Below are positions 8,338 through 16,653 of a DNA stretch of 64,000 nt, piece by piece. Position numbers and translations under genes: made by a program. Below the pieces are notes generated by a model, which worked only from the letters and a program-made list of their open reading frames with translations, had not been told where the DNA came from and did no database searches. The stretch is taken from NCBI RefSeq assembly GCF_000691525.1, contig NZ_JMDW01000016.1:1-64000 (forward strand), given 5' to 3'. Position 1 is the first letter of the stretch; each line of letters starts with the position of its first letter. The DNA is from Mycolicibacterium neoaurum ATCC 25795 (GTDB lineage: Bacteria > Actinomycetota > Actinomycetes > Mycobacteriales > Mycobacteriaceae).

Positions 8338-9091
8338 GCCGTTGCCACAGCAGCTCCGTCACGATCGGTCCGGCCAGCGCCTTGCGCTCGTACTTGGTCT
8401 CCGGCCGAGCCACCGATATGGGCAGCTCATCGTCCATGGCCACGCGGCTCAGCGCCGGTTCGGCATCACCGACCTCGGCGATGTGCTCGGCATAACCCTG
8501 GTGGTCGGTCGCCACATGGAGCAGCCCGCCGGGTCGGAGACGGTCGGCGATCAAGGCCACCGAGGCGGTCTGGATGAACCGTCGCTTGTGGTGGCGGGCC
8601 TTGGGCCACGGATCGGGGAAGAACACCCGGACACCGGTCAGCGACGCGCTGGGCACCAGGTGTTCCAGCACGTCCATGCCGTCACCGCGGATCAGCCGGA
8701 TGTTCGTGATCCCCTCGCGGTCGATGGCCGACAACAGTTGCGCCAGCCCACGTTTGTAGACCTCGACGGCGATGACATCGCGCTCGGGTTCGGCCTGGGC
8801 CATCGCCGCGGTCGAGGTTCCGGTGCCGCAGCCGATCTCCACGATCAGCGGTGCCCGCCTGCCGAACCATTGCTCGGGATCCAGCGCGACCGGACGGCCA
8901 TCGGCGTCCAGCGCCTCGGTGCCCACCTCGGGCCAGCGACGCTCCCAGGTCTGCTGCTGACCCCCGGTCAGCTGGGAGCGGCGGGTGCGGAAGCTCGTCA
9001 CCCGGCGTTGATGATGGGCGGGAGCACCCGGCGCGGGATCAGCTCCCCCGGGCTCCTCCCCCTGGGCATACATCGGTCCATCGTCGCTCAT
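8333..9091 (-). CDS. trmB: tRNA (guanine-N7-)-methyltransferase TrmB
   Basis: A 252-residue SAM-dependent enzyme that makes 7-methylguanosine at position 46 in the variable loop of tRNAs. The SAM site is VEIGCGTGTST, and the family signature VRVFFPDPWPKARHHKRR is fully conserved, as is the C-terminal TKYERKA motif. The start ATG at 9091 was preferred on family length; upstream in-frame codons reach 9166 but only with a TTG. It leads a two-gene operon with the NYN protein and is divergent from the GTPase-like pair. Length agrees with mycobacterial TrmB (about 260). Confidence 0.95.
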   Translation of the reverse strand: MSDDGPMYAQGEEPGGADPAPGAPAHHQRRVTSFRTRRSQLTGGQQQTWERRWPEVGTEALDADGRPVALDPEQWFGRRAPLIVEIGCGTGTSTAAMAQAEPERDVIAVEVYKRGLAQLLSAIDREGITNIRLIRGDGMDVLEHLVPSASLTGVRVFFPDPWPKARHHKRRFIQTASVALIADRLRPGGLLHVATDHQGYAEHIAEVGDAEPALSRVAMDDELPISVARPETKYERKALAGPIVTELLWQRR

Positions 9092-9216
9092 CGGTGCCGG
9101 GGTACCCGCATCGCGGCACATATTGATACCCAACAGTTGCCTGGACCGGCGTGTGACCCACGTCAAGGCCCAAATCGCCGCGTTCCGGGGTGTGCGAGCG
9201 GTGTCACGATGAACGG

Positions 9217-9930
9217 GTGGGTTTGATCTCCGAACTGACCGCGCTCGCCGAGGACGGTTCCCGGCCCCGCCTGAGTCCGATCATCGCCGCGCTCCGGCGG
9301 CCGGTGCGGGTATCGGTGACGGGTCGACCGGGGGTCGGATGTCGGTCGGTGGCGGCGGTGTTGCGGAACCACGGTTTGGACTGCGTCCCCGAGGGTGCCG
9401 TCGCCGACGTGGTGGCGCTGGTGATCGTCGAGACCGTCAAACCCGAGGATCGTCCCGGTCCAGATAGCGATCGACCGCGACTCATCGTCCTCAACAAGGC
9501 CGATGCACTGACCGACCCGGCGAAACGGGCCGCCACGATCACCGAGCAGACCGGTGTGCGCACCGTCCCGATGTGCGCGCTGGCCACCGGTGACGCAGCG
9601 CCGGTACTGGACGCGATCGCCGAACTCTCGGCACCACTGCGCTACCGCAGGCTGCGCACGGGGCTCACCAGATTGCACGCCCTGGCCGCCACCGATCCTG
9701 CGCTGGCCGAACTGCTCGCCGCGGACACGACCGTGCTCACCGTGGCGGCAGCGGCCGAGGACGTGATCCGCGCGGCAGGTCTGCGGCTCACCGCGGCAGA
9801 ACCGGTGCGCTCGGCGGTGCGGTGGCTGCACTACAGCCGGGGTCCGGTCAGTCCGCTGCACCGAGATTGTGGTGCCGACCTCGCCCGCGGACAGCTGCGG
9901 CTGGCAGCCGGACACGACATACCGACGTGA
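9217..9930 (+). CDS. GTPase-like protein with degenerate P-loop (first of a pair, Rv0209 position)
   Basis: A protein of about 237 residues. GRPGVGCRS (36-44) looks like a G1/Walker A loop in which Cys replaces the catalytic Lys, and LNKAD (92-96) is a proper G4 guanine-recognition motif. No convincing G3 DxxG is visible. This suggests a nucleotide-binding but weakly or non-hydrolysing GTPase-like protein. GTG 9217 is the likely start; GTG 9190 is possible. It overlaps the next gene by 4 bp (GTGA), so the two products are probably made in equal amounts and may work together. Function is unknown. Confidence 0.65.
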   Translation: MGLISELTALAEDGSRPRLSPIIAALRRPVRVSVTGRPGVGCRSVAAVLRNHGLDCVPEGAVADVVALVIVETVKPEDRPGPDSDRPRLIVLNKADALTDPAKRAATITEQTGVRTVPMCALATGDAAPVLDAIAELSAPLRYRRLRTGLTRLHALAATDPALAELLAADTTVLTVAAAAEDVIRAAGLRLTAAEPVRSAVRWLHYSRGPVSPLHRDCGADLARGQLRLAAGHDIPT

Positions 9931-11249
9931 GCGCACCCGTCGTGCTGGTGACCGGGCCGCCCTTCGCCGGGGTGTCCGCTCTCGTGTCGGCATTGCGCAA
10001 CGCCCTGCCCGGGCACCGCATCGTCGAGCATGCCGACGAGCCGGACGCCGTCGTGTTCACGGTCTCTGCCGCGGCACCGGTGGTCGACTCCGATCTCCGG
10101 ATCCTCGACGAAGCGGGTCGCCGCTGCGACCTTGTGATCGGAGTCGTCACCAAGATCGATGTCCACGCGGATTGGCGGGCGGTGTCCGCCGATGCCTGCG
10201 AGGCCGTGCACAGACATGCCGCGCGCTATCGGTCGATGCCGTGGACCGGTGTGGCCGCCGAGCCGCGTACCGGTCACCCGGTCCTCGACGAGCTCGTCGA
10301 CCTGCTGATGACTGGACTCGACGGTCCGACGTTGGCGCGGCGGAACCGACTGCGCGCCGCAGAAAGCGCGTTGTGCGACCAGATCGACGCGCTCGGCGCA
10401 CCCGATACCGTGGCCGTCGCGTTGCATCGCAGACGCGATGAAGCCCTGCGCGCCGCGCGCCGTCTGGACGCAGTGCAGGCGCGTGACCTGCGCACCCGGG
10501 TACAACAAGCCCGCATCGACCTCAACCAGCAGGTCCACCACCGGTGCGGGGAACTGCGGGCCACACTCGCCGAGGAGGCAGCCGGTTGGCGTCGCGGTGT
10601 CGATCTCCGGGCCGCGGCAGTCGAGCGCGCCGACCTCATCGCGACCGAGGTGGACGCGGCCGTCACCGCGCGGGTGCGTCAGATTGCCGGCGCGCTCGGG
10701 TTGTCGGCTCCGTCTGTCGAGCCGAGCCGGATGATGACCGATCCCGGCGAACCGGAGCCGTTCGCGCCGGGCCTGGAGAGGCGTCTGATGATCGTGCTCG
10801 GCGTCGGGTTCGGACTGGGGGTAGCCCTCGCTGCGGCCCGGCTGTTGGCCGGGCTGGCACCCGGGGCAGCAACAATCGCTGCGGGCGGCGGTGCCACGGT
10901 CGGCCTGTTGTTGGCAGCCTGGGTGGTCCGCGTCCGCGGGTTGTTGCACGCCCGTGCCCGGTGGGACCGGTGGACCGGCGCCGTGGTCGGCACCCTGCGT
11001 GCGGATCTCCAAGCGCTGGTCGCGTCCCGGTTGCTGTCCGCCGAGACGGCACTGGCTGCGGAATCCGCAGTCGAGGGCGAAAGGATGGCCACCGAAGCGA
11101 ACGCCACGCTGGTCGCAGTCGATGCTCAGCTACGGGCGCGAGCGTTGGCCATCGCGACTCAGGTGGGACCCGCTGAGCAGCGGTTATCCACCCTGCACGA
11201 GTCCCTGCGAGCGGTGCGGGCCGAGCTGGACTCGGTTACCGTCGAGTAG
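9927..11249 (+). CDS. Membrane-anchored GTPase-like protein, dynamin-like layout (Rv0210 position)
   Basis: A 440-residue protein. The N-terminus has a P-loop-like GPPFAGVS (10-17) lacking the usual Lys, and TKID (75-78) as a G4-like motif. The middle is Arg/Ala/Glu-rich and predicted helical. Two hydrophobic segments near residues 288-307 and 313-335 are followed by another helical region rich in Ala, Glu and Arg. The order GTPase-like, helical, paired membrane segments, helical resembles bacterial dynamin-like proteins, but this is inference. It starts on the GTG that overlaps the stop of the preceding gene. Confidence 0.65.
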   Translation: MSAPVVLVTGPPFAGVSALVSALRNALPGHRIVEHADEPDAVVFTVSAAAPVVDSDLRILDEAGRRCDLVIGVVTKIDVHADWRAVSADACEAVHRHAARYRSMPWTGVAAEPRTGHPVLDELVDLLMTGLDGPTLARRNRLRAAESALCDQIDALGAPDTVAVALHRRRDEALRAARRLDAVQARDLRTRVQQARIDLNQQVHHRCGELRATLAEEAAGWRRGVDLRAAAVERADLIATEVDAAVTARVRQIAGALGLSAPSVEPSRMMTDPGEPEPFAPGLERRLMIVLGVGFGLGVALAAARLLAGLAPGAATIAAGGGATVGLLLAAWVVRVRGLLHARARWDRWTGAVVGTLRADLQALVASRLLSAETALAAESAVEGERMATEANATLVAVDAQLRARALAIATQVGPAEQRLSTLHESLRAVRAELDSVTVE

Positions 11250-11318
11250 CAGGAACTTCTGAATCGTTCCTGTGAGTGATCGGACATCGTCCCGATTCTC
11301 CGGACCAAAGTCACCCGC

Positions 11319-11360
11319 GTTAACCTCTATTTCAGGGACGATCGTGACCTGCCGGTTAAC
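11319..11360. promoter_or_regulatory. Paired GTTAAC boxes upstream of pckG
   Basis: Two GTTAAC hexamers (11319-11324 and 11355-11360) lie 36 bp apart in the 144-bp leader of pckG; their extended forms CGTTAAC and GTTAACG are inverted relative to each other. They could be half-sites for a carbon-responsive regulator. TAACCT (11321-11326) could alternatively be a -10. Function is unproven. Confidence 0.35.
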
Positions 11361-11393
11361 GGCACATGCACGGAAACAACGCAGGAGACTTTG

Positions 11394-13223
11394 ATGACCT
11401 CAGCGACCATTCCCGGTCTCGACAATGCACCGACGACGCATCAGGGGCTGTTGGCCTGGGTTCGCGAGGTCGCCGAGCTGACCCAACCCGACCGGGTTGC
11501 CTGGGCAGACGGCTCGCAGGAGGAGTACGAGCGCCTCGCCGAACAGCTCGTCGCGGCCGGCACCTTCCAGAAGCTCAACCAGGAGAAGCAGCCGAACTCC
11601 TACCTGGCACTGTCGGACCCCTCCGACGTCGCGCGCGTCGAATCGCGCACCTTCATCTGTTCCGAGCGCGAGATCGACGCCGGCCCGACCAACAACTGGA
11701 TGGACCCGGCCGAGATGCGCGGCCTCATGACCGACCTGTACCGCGGGTCGATGCGGGGACGCACGCTCTGGGTTGTCCCGTTCTGCATGGGCCCGTTGGA
11801 CGCTGAGGACCCCAAGCTGGGCGTCGAGATCACCGATTCGGAGTACGTCGTCGTCTCGATGCGCACCATGACCCGGATGGGCAAGGCCGCGCTGGACAAG
11901 ATCGGCGAGGACGGATTCTTCGTCAAGGCGCTGCACTCGATCGGCGCACCGCTGGAAGAGGGCGAGAAGGACGTGCCCTGGCCATGCAACGACACCAAGT
12001 ACATCACCCACTTCCCGGAGACCCGCGAGATCTGGAGCTACGGCTCGGGATACGGCGGCAACGCGCTGCTCGGCAAGAAGTGCTACTCGCTGCGCATCGC
12101 CTCGGCCATGGCTCACGACGAGGGCTGGCTCGCCGAGCACATGCTGATCGTCAAGTTGATCTCCCCGGAGAACAAGGCTTACTTCATCGCCGCCGCGTTC
12201 CCGTCGGCGTGTGGAAAGACCAACCTCGCGATGCTGCAGCCGACCATCCCGGGCTGGCGTGCCGAGACCGTCGGCGACGATATCGCCTGGATGCGGTTCG
12301 GTAAGGACGGTCAGCTGTACGCGGTGAACCCGGAATTCGGTTTCTTCGGTGTCGCACCGGGCACCAACTGGGACTCCAACCCCAACGCCATGAAGACGAT
12401 CGCCGCGGGCAACACCGTGTTCACCAATGTCGCCAAGACCGACGACGGTGACGTCTGGTGGGAGGGGTTGGAAGGTGAACCCGATCACCTGATCGACTGG
12501 AAGGGCCAGGACTGGATCCTGCGCGAAACCGAAACCAAGGCCGCACACCCGAATTCGCGGTACTGCACCCCGATCTCGCAGTGCCCCACGCTGGCTCCGG
12601 AGTGGGACGACCCGCAGGGCGTGCCGATCTCGGCGATCCTGTTCGGTGGGCGCCGCAAGACCACCGTGCCGCTGATCACCGAGGCCCGCGACTGGCAGCA
12701 CGGCGTCTTCATCGGCGCCACCCTCGGCTCCGAACAGACCGCCGCCGCCGAGGGCAAGGTCGGCACCGTGCGCCGCGACCCGATGGCCATGCTGCCGTTC
12801 CTGGGCTACAACGTCGGCGATTACTTCCAGCACTGGATCAACATCGGTAAGCAGGCCGATGAGTCCAAGCTGCCGAAGGTGTTCTTCGTCAACTGGTTCC
12901 GCCGTGGCGACGACGGCCGCTTCCTGTGGCCCGGATTCGGTGAGAACAGCCGCGTGCTGAAGTGGGCCATCGAGCGCATCGAGCACAAGGCCGACGGCAA
13001 GAGCACCCCGATCGGGATCGTGCCGACCGCCGCCGATCTGGACCTGTCGGGGCTGGACGTTGATCCGGCCGATGTCGACGAGGCGCTGGCCGTCAACGCC
13101 GAGGAATGGCGTGCCGAGCTGCCGCTGATCGAAGAGTGGTTCGAGTTCGTCGGCGAGAAGCTGCCGACCGGTATCAAGGACGAATTCGACGCCCTCAAGA
13201 CCAGACTGGCCGAATCCGACTGA
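11394..13223 (+). CDS. pckG: Phosphoenolpyruvate carboxykinase (GTP)
   Basis: A 609-residue cytosolic enzyme that converts oxaloacetate and GTP to phosphoenolpyruvate, CO2 and GDP, the first step of gluconeogenesis and needed for growth on fatty acids. The kinase loop with its active-site Cys reads FPSACGKTNLAM, and the family motif FGGRRKTTVPL is present; length matches the GTP-dependent class (about 605-620), not the ATP class. The start ATG at 11394 has AGGAG seven bases upstream. M. tuberculosis calls the orthologue pckA (Rv0211). Adjacent lipid-catabolism genes fit a gluconeogenic role. Confidence 0.97.
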   Translation: MTSATIPGLDNAPTTHQGLLAWVREVAELTQPDRVAWADGSQEEYERLAEQLVAAGTFQKLNQEKQPNSYLALSDPSDVARVESRTFICSEREIDAGPTNNWMDPAEMRGLMTDLYRGSMRGRTLWVVPFCMGPLDAEDPKLGVEITDSEYVVVSMRTMTRMGKAALDKIGEDGFFVKALHSIGAPLEEGEKDVPWPCNDTKYITHFPETREIWSYGSGYGGNALLGKKCYSLRIASAMAHDEGWLAEHMLIVKLISPENKAYFIAAAFPSACGKTNLAMLQPTIPGWRAETVGDDIAWMRFGKDGQLYAVNPEFGFFGVAPGTNWDSNPNAMKTIAAGNTVFTNVAKTDDGDVWWEGLEGEPDHLIDWKGQDWILRETETKAAHPNSRYCTPISQCPTLAPEWDDPQGVPISAILFGGRRKTTVPLITEARDWQHGVFIGATLGSEQTAAAEGKVGTVRRDPMAMLPFLGYNVGDYFQHWINIGKQADESKLPKVFFVNWFRRGDDGRFLWPGFGENSRVLKWAIERIEHKADGKSTPIGIVPTAADLDLSGLDVDPADVDEALAVNAEEWRAELPLIEEWFEFVGEKLPTGIKDEFDALKTRLAESD

Positions 13224-13238
13224 CCTCGGCCGAAGCGT

Positions 13239-13676
13239 TCAGGCCTGCAGCCGGGCCAACTCCCGGCGCAGGCCTGCCGCGCTGTCGTCGGCCAGATGCG
13301 ACATCCTGCGCCGCAAGATCGGCTCGGCGTAGCGCAGCCAGCCGCGGAAGGTGAACTGCGCGCGGTAGGTCACCGTCGACCCGTTCGGATGCGGTGCGAC
13401 GGTGAGGACGTCACGCGCGGACAGCGCGGAGTTCTTACCGCGCAACTCGATCGAGGCGCCCAGTGTCAGCGCGACGACCTCGTAGTCGACGTCCCTGGTG
13501 CGGCCGGCGAGCTTGGTGCTGTTGGCGTAGTGCGTTCCGATATCGCCGTTGCCGTGCACTCGGATGGTCCGGATCGAGCCGGCGTCCCACTGCTCGGTGG
13601 TGGTGAAGTCGGCGAGGTAGTCGAACGCCGAGCGCGGATCTGCAGAGGTGACCACCTCGCGCTGTACTTCGATCAC
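13239..13676 (-). CDS. SRPBCC (START-like) family protein
   Basis: A 145-residue protein of the polyketide-cyclase/SRPBCC fold, which forms a hydrophobic ligand pocket. The opening VIEVQREVVTSADPRSAFDY and the following FTTTEQWDAGS are typical of actinobacterial members. It starts at a GTG that overlaps the stop of the upstream epimerase gene by 4 bp (GTGA), so the two are coupled and may act on the same hydrophobic ligand. It ends 15 bp from pckG on the opposite strand. The ligand is unknown. Confidence 0.8.
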   Translation of the reverse strand: MIEVQREVVTSADPRSAFDYLADFTTTEQWDAGSIRTIRVHGNGDIGTHYANSTKLAGRTRDVDYEVVALTLGASIELRGKNSALSARDVLTVAPHPNGSTVTYRAQFTFRGWLRYAEPILRRRMSHLADDSAAGLRRELARLQA

Positions 13677-14998
13677 CGTCGGCCCTCCGATTCCTTGATC
13701 ACGGACTGCATCGCCCGCCGGAGACCGATCCGGTGCAGTGGTTTCAGGCCGAGCCAATAGAGTTGTCCGGGTAGGCCTTTGGGAATGTAGCTGGCATGCT
13801 GATGCAGCCGGGTTCGCGCCGGCGTGACCGACTCGATACGCCATTGCAGCCGTGCTCGGCCCGGTCCGTGCAGCTCGAGCAGCGTGGGTTCCTGCTTGTT
13901 CTCGACGGTCCAGTGTCCGTGACGGGATGACCAATGCAACAAGGCCTCCCACACTCGTTGCGGATCGGCTCGGACAACGGCATCGCGACTCTCGGTGTAG
14001 ACGATCTCGCCCGTCCAGGCCGGGTCGGTGGGCAGCGGATCGGCGGCGGCGCCGTCCCAGCCGGCCTCGGTGTTCTCGGCATTGCGCAGCGCCAGCGCAA
14101 CGGCGTCGCGGTAGGGCGTCAGCCCGCCGCTCGGCGCGGCGATGATGGCGTCGATGTCGTGCTCGTAGGCCACGGCATCGGTGCTGAGCGACTCGATGAG
14201 CGCCCGACCGATGCTCAGTGGTACCGGCGTGACCAAGCCGATCCACATTCCGGCGAGTTTCGGTGTGAGAACCGGTAATACGAGGATGCGGCGCCGTGCC
14301 AGCCCGGCCACCTCGGCGTAGATCTGCATCATCTCGCCGTAGCGCAACACATCGGGCCCGCCGATATCGTAGGTGCGGCTCTCGGATGTCGCCGCGGTGG
14401 CGGCAGCCGCCAGGTAGTGCAGGACGTCGCCGACGGCGATGGGCTGAATGTGGTTGTTGACCCAGCGCGGTGTGGTCATGACCGGAAGACGATTGGTCAG
14501 GTGCCGGATCATCTCGAAGGATGCCGACCCGGCCCCGATGACGACGCCTGCCTGCAGCACCATCGTGGGGACGCCGGAATCGATCAGGATCTCGCCGACC
14601 TGGGTTCGGGACCGCAGATGCGTCGACAGTCGATCGGAGTGTTCGTGCAGACCACCCAGGTACACGATGCGCCCAACGGCGGCGTCGCGGGCGGCTGATG
14701 CCACGTTCTCGGCGCTGCGCCGCTCGGCCTCTTCGAAATCACCGTCGCTGTTCATGGAGTGCACGAGGTAGTACACGACGTCGATATCCCGGAAGGGCTC
14801 CCGCAGGCTGGCGGCGTCGGTCAGATCCCCGCGCGCGATCTCGACGCCGTCGGCCCAGGGCACCGAGCGGATCTTGGCGGGATCGCGGACCAGCACCCGC
14901 ACCTGATGGCCGGCCTCCAGGAGTCGGGGCACCAGGCGCCCGCCGATGTAGCCGGTGGCTCCCGTGACGAGAACCCGAAGTGCACCCACATTGCTCAT
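13673..14998 (-). CDS. NAD(P)-binding SDR-type epimerase/reductase with C-terminal DUF2867
   Basis: A 441-residue protein. The N-terminal Rossmann domain (1-300) begins RVLVTGATGYIGGRL, an extended-SDR/NmrA-like dinucleotide site, and continues with YYLVHSM. The C-terminal 150 residues, with SRHGHWTVENKQE and QLYWLGLKPLH, match the DUF2867 layout found fused to such reductases. The start ATG at 14998 puts the Rossmann motif ten residues in; the in-frame extension to 15121 runs across a clear inverted repeat and is rejected. Substrate unknown. Translationally coupled to the SRPBCC gene. Confidence 0.8.
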   Translation of the reverse strand: MSNVGALRVLVTGATGYIGGRLVPRLLEAGHQVRVLVRDPAKIRSVPWADGVEIARGDLTDAASLREPFRDIDVVYYLVHSMNSDGDFEEAERRSAENVASAARDAAVGRIVYLGGLHEHSDRLSTHLRSRTQVGEILIDSGVPTMVLQAGVVIGAGSASFEMIRHLTNRLPVMTTPRWVNNHIQPIAVGDVLHYLAAAATAATSESRTYDIGGPDVLRYGEMMQIYAEVAGLARRRILVLPVLTPKLAGMWIGLVTPVPLSIGRALIESLSTDAVAYEHDIDAIIAAPSGGLTPYRDAVALALRNAENTEAGWDGAAADPLPTDPAWTGEIVYTESRDAVVRADPQRVWEALLHWSSRHGHWTVENKQEPTLLELHGPGRARLQWRIESVTPARTRLHQHASYIPKGLPGQLYWLGLKPLHRIGLRRAMQSVIKESEGRR

Positions 14999-15064
14999 TC
15001 GGAGGAGATGCCCCCTCAGATGGGTCTTCAAGCCTTCCGGGCCCGGTAAGCCCGCGACCACGGG

Positions 15065-15086
15065 AAACTTGACGGATGTCAAGTTT
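15065..15086. promoter_or_regulatory. Perfect 9-4-9 inverted repeat between epimerase and fadD4 genes
   Basis: AAACTTGAC and GTCAAGTTT flank GGAT, giving a perfect 22-bp palindrome in the divergent promoter region. It contains TTGAC sequences on both strands that could serve as -35 elements in both directions, so a dimeric repressor bound here would shut both genes. No regulator gene is adjacent. Confidence 0.6.
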
Positions 15087-15135
15087 TTGCCGACTACGTG
15101 GTCGAAGGGCCGGGGCGACATCGTAAAGTCGCTTC

Positions 15136-16653
15136 ATGCAGATCCGTGACACGGCCACAGCCAGCCCCGATAAGCCCGCCGTCATCATCCACCCGTCCGG
15201 GACTGTGGTGACGTTCGGAGAGATGGAAGCGCGGGCCAACCAGCTGGCGCATTACTTCCGCAATCACGGTCTGGTCGAGGGGGACGCGGTGGCGATCCTC
15301 ATCGAGAACAACGAGCACATGCATGTGGTCATGTGGGCGGCCCGCCGATCCGGTCTGTACTACGTGCCCATCAACACCCACCTGACCGCGGCCGAAGCGG
15401 CGTACATCGTCGACAACAGCGCGGCCAAGGCGATCGTCGGGTCCGCGGCGCTGACCCCGGTATTGGCGGAATTGGCCGAGCACCTGCCCGGCGGCCTGCC
15501 GCCCGTGTTGCTGACCACTGGTGAACTCGAAGGTTGGGCGAAGTACCCCGAGGCGGTTGCCGACCTGCCCACCACACCCATCGCCGATGAGTGGGACGGT
15601 GACCTGCTGCAGTATTCCTCGGGCACCACCGGCCGGCCCAAGGGCATAAAGCGGGCCCTACCGCATCTGCCGCCGTCGGAGACCCCCGGCATGATGGCCG
15701 CCCTGGTCTCCTTCTGGATGAACCCCGACGCGGTGTATCTCAGCCCCGCGCCGCTGTATCACACGGCGCCCTCGGTGTGGTCGATGCAGGCACTTGCCGG
15801 CGGTATCACCACCGTGGTGCTCGAGAAGTTCGATGCCGAGGGCGCGCTCGCGGCGATCGAGAAGTACGGCGTGACGCACGGTCAGTTCGTCCCGGTGATG
15901 TTCACCCGCTTCCTCAAGCTCCCCGAGCAGGTGCGCAACTCCTACGACGTGTCGAGTCTGCAGCGGGTGATGCACGCGGCCGCCCCGTGCCCGGTCGAGA
16001 TCAAGAAGCAGATGATCGACTGGTGGGGGCCGATCGTCGACGAGTACTACGCCTCATCCGAAGCGATCGGTGCCACGCTGATCAGTGCCGAGGAATGGCT
16101 GGCGCACCCGGGCTCGGTGGGCAAGGCCATGACCGGCATCGTGCACATCCTCGACGAGAACGGCAACGAGCTGCCCCCCGGCGAACCGGGTGAGATCTTC
16201 TTCGAGGGCGGACAGGATTTCGAGTATCTCAACGATGCCGAGAAGACCGCGTCGTCGCGGGATTCCCACGGCTGGAAGACCGTCGGTGATATCGGGTATC
16301 TCGACGAGGACGGCTATCTGTACCTCACCGACCGGCGGCACCACATGATCATCTCCGGCGGGGTGAACATCTATCCGCAGGAGGCCGAGAACATGCTCGT
16401 CACCCACCCGAAGGTGATGGATGCCGCGGTGTTCGGCATCCCCGACGACGAGATGGGCCAATCGGTCAAGGGTGTGGTGCAGACCGTCGATCCCGGCGAT
16501 GCCACACCAGAATTCGCCGACGAGCTGTTGGCCTGGTTGCGAGATCAGCTGTCGCACTACAAGTGCCCCCGCTCGATCGCGTTCGAGGAGCAGCTGCCCC
16601 GCACCGATACCGGCAAGTTGTACAAGCAGGAGCTGATCAAGAAGTACTCATGA
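15136..16653 (+). CDS. fadD4: Acyl-CoA synthetase (FadD4-like)
   Basis: A 505-residue AMP-forming acyl-CoA ligase that activates a fatty or sterol-side-chain acid. The adenylate motif YSSGTTGRPKG is at 160-170; the C-terminal hinge reads TDRRHHMIISGGVNIYPQE, and a catalytic Lys is at the end in TGKLYKQ. TAAAGT at 15124-15129 is six bases before the ATG, suggesting a leaderless mRNA. The stop overlaps the start of the crotonase gene (ATGA), so activation and hydration are coupled. The symbol is given by gene order and similarity to Rv0214, remembered rather than searched. Confidence 0.8.
   Translation: MQIRDTATASPDKPAVIIHPSGTVVTFGEMEARANQLAHYFRNHGLVEGDAVAILIENNEHMHVVMWAARRSGLYYVPINTHLTAAEAAYIVDNSAAKAIVGSAALTPVLAELAEHLPGGLPPVLLTTGELEGWAKYPEAVADLPTTPIADEWDGDLLQYSSGTTGRPKGIKRALPHLPPSETPGMMAALVSFWMNPDAVYLSPAPLYHTAPSVWSMQALAGGITTVVLEKFDAEGALAAIEKYGVTHGQFVPVMFTRFLKLPEQVRNSYDVSSLQRVMHAAAPCPVEIKKQMIDWWGPIVDEYYASSEAIGATLISAEEWLAHPGSVGKAMTGIVHILDENGNELPPGEPGEIFFEGGQDFEYLNDAEKTASSRDSHGWKTVGDIGYLDEDGYLYLTDRRHHMIISGGVNIYPQEAENMLVTHPKVMDAAVFGIPDDEMGQSVKGVVQTVDPGDATPEFADELLAWLRDQLSHYKCPRSIAFEEQLPRTDTGKLYKQELIKKYS

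Noticed and set aside
11400..12986. A 528-codon open frame antisense to pckG
   Set aside because: No motif, composition typical of antisense frames, and pckG is unambiguous on the other strand.
13677..14246. Longer N-terminus for the SRPBCC protein
   Set aside because: It would run through the epimerase gene in another frame; the GTG at 13676 overlapping the epimerase stop is the normal coupled start.
15001..15053. GGAGGAG followed by ATG, a 13-codon leader peptide
   Set aside because: There is no spacer between the ribosome-binding sequence and ATG, and the frame is too short to support.
14999..15121. Upstream extension of the epimerase to 15121
   Set aside because: It would cover the perfect 22-bp palindrome and adds residues unlike the family; ATG 14998 places the Rossmann motif correctly.
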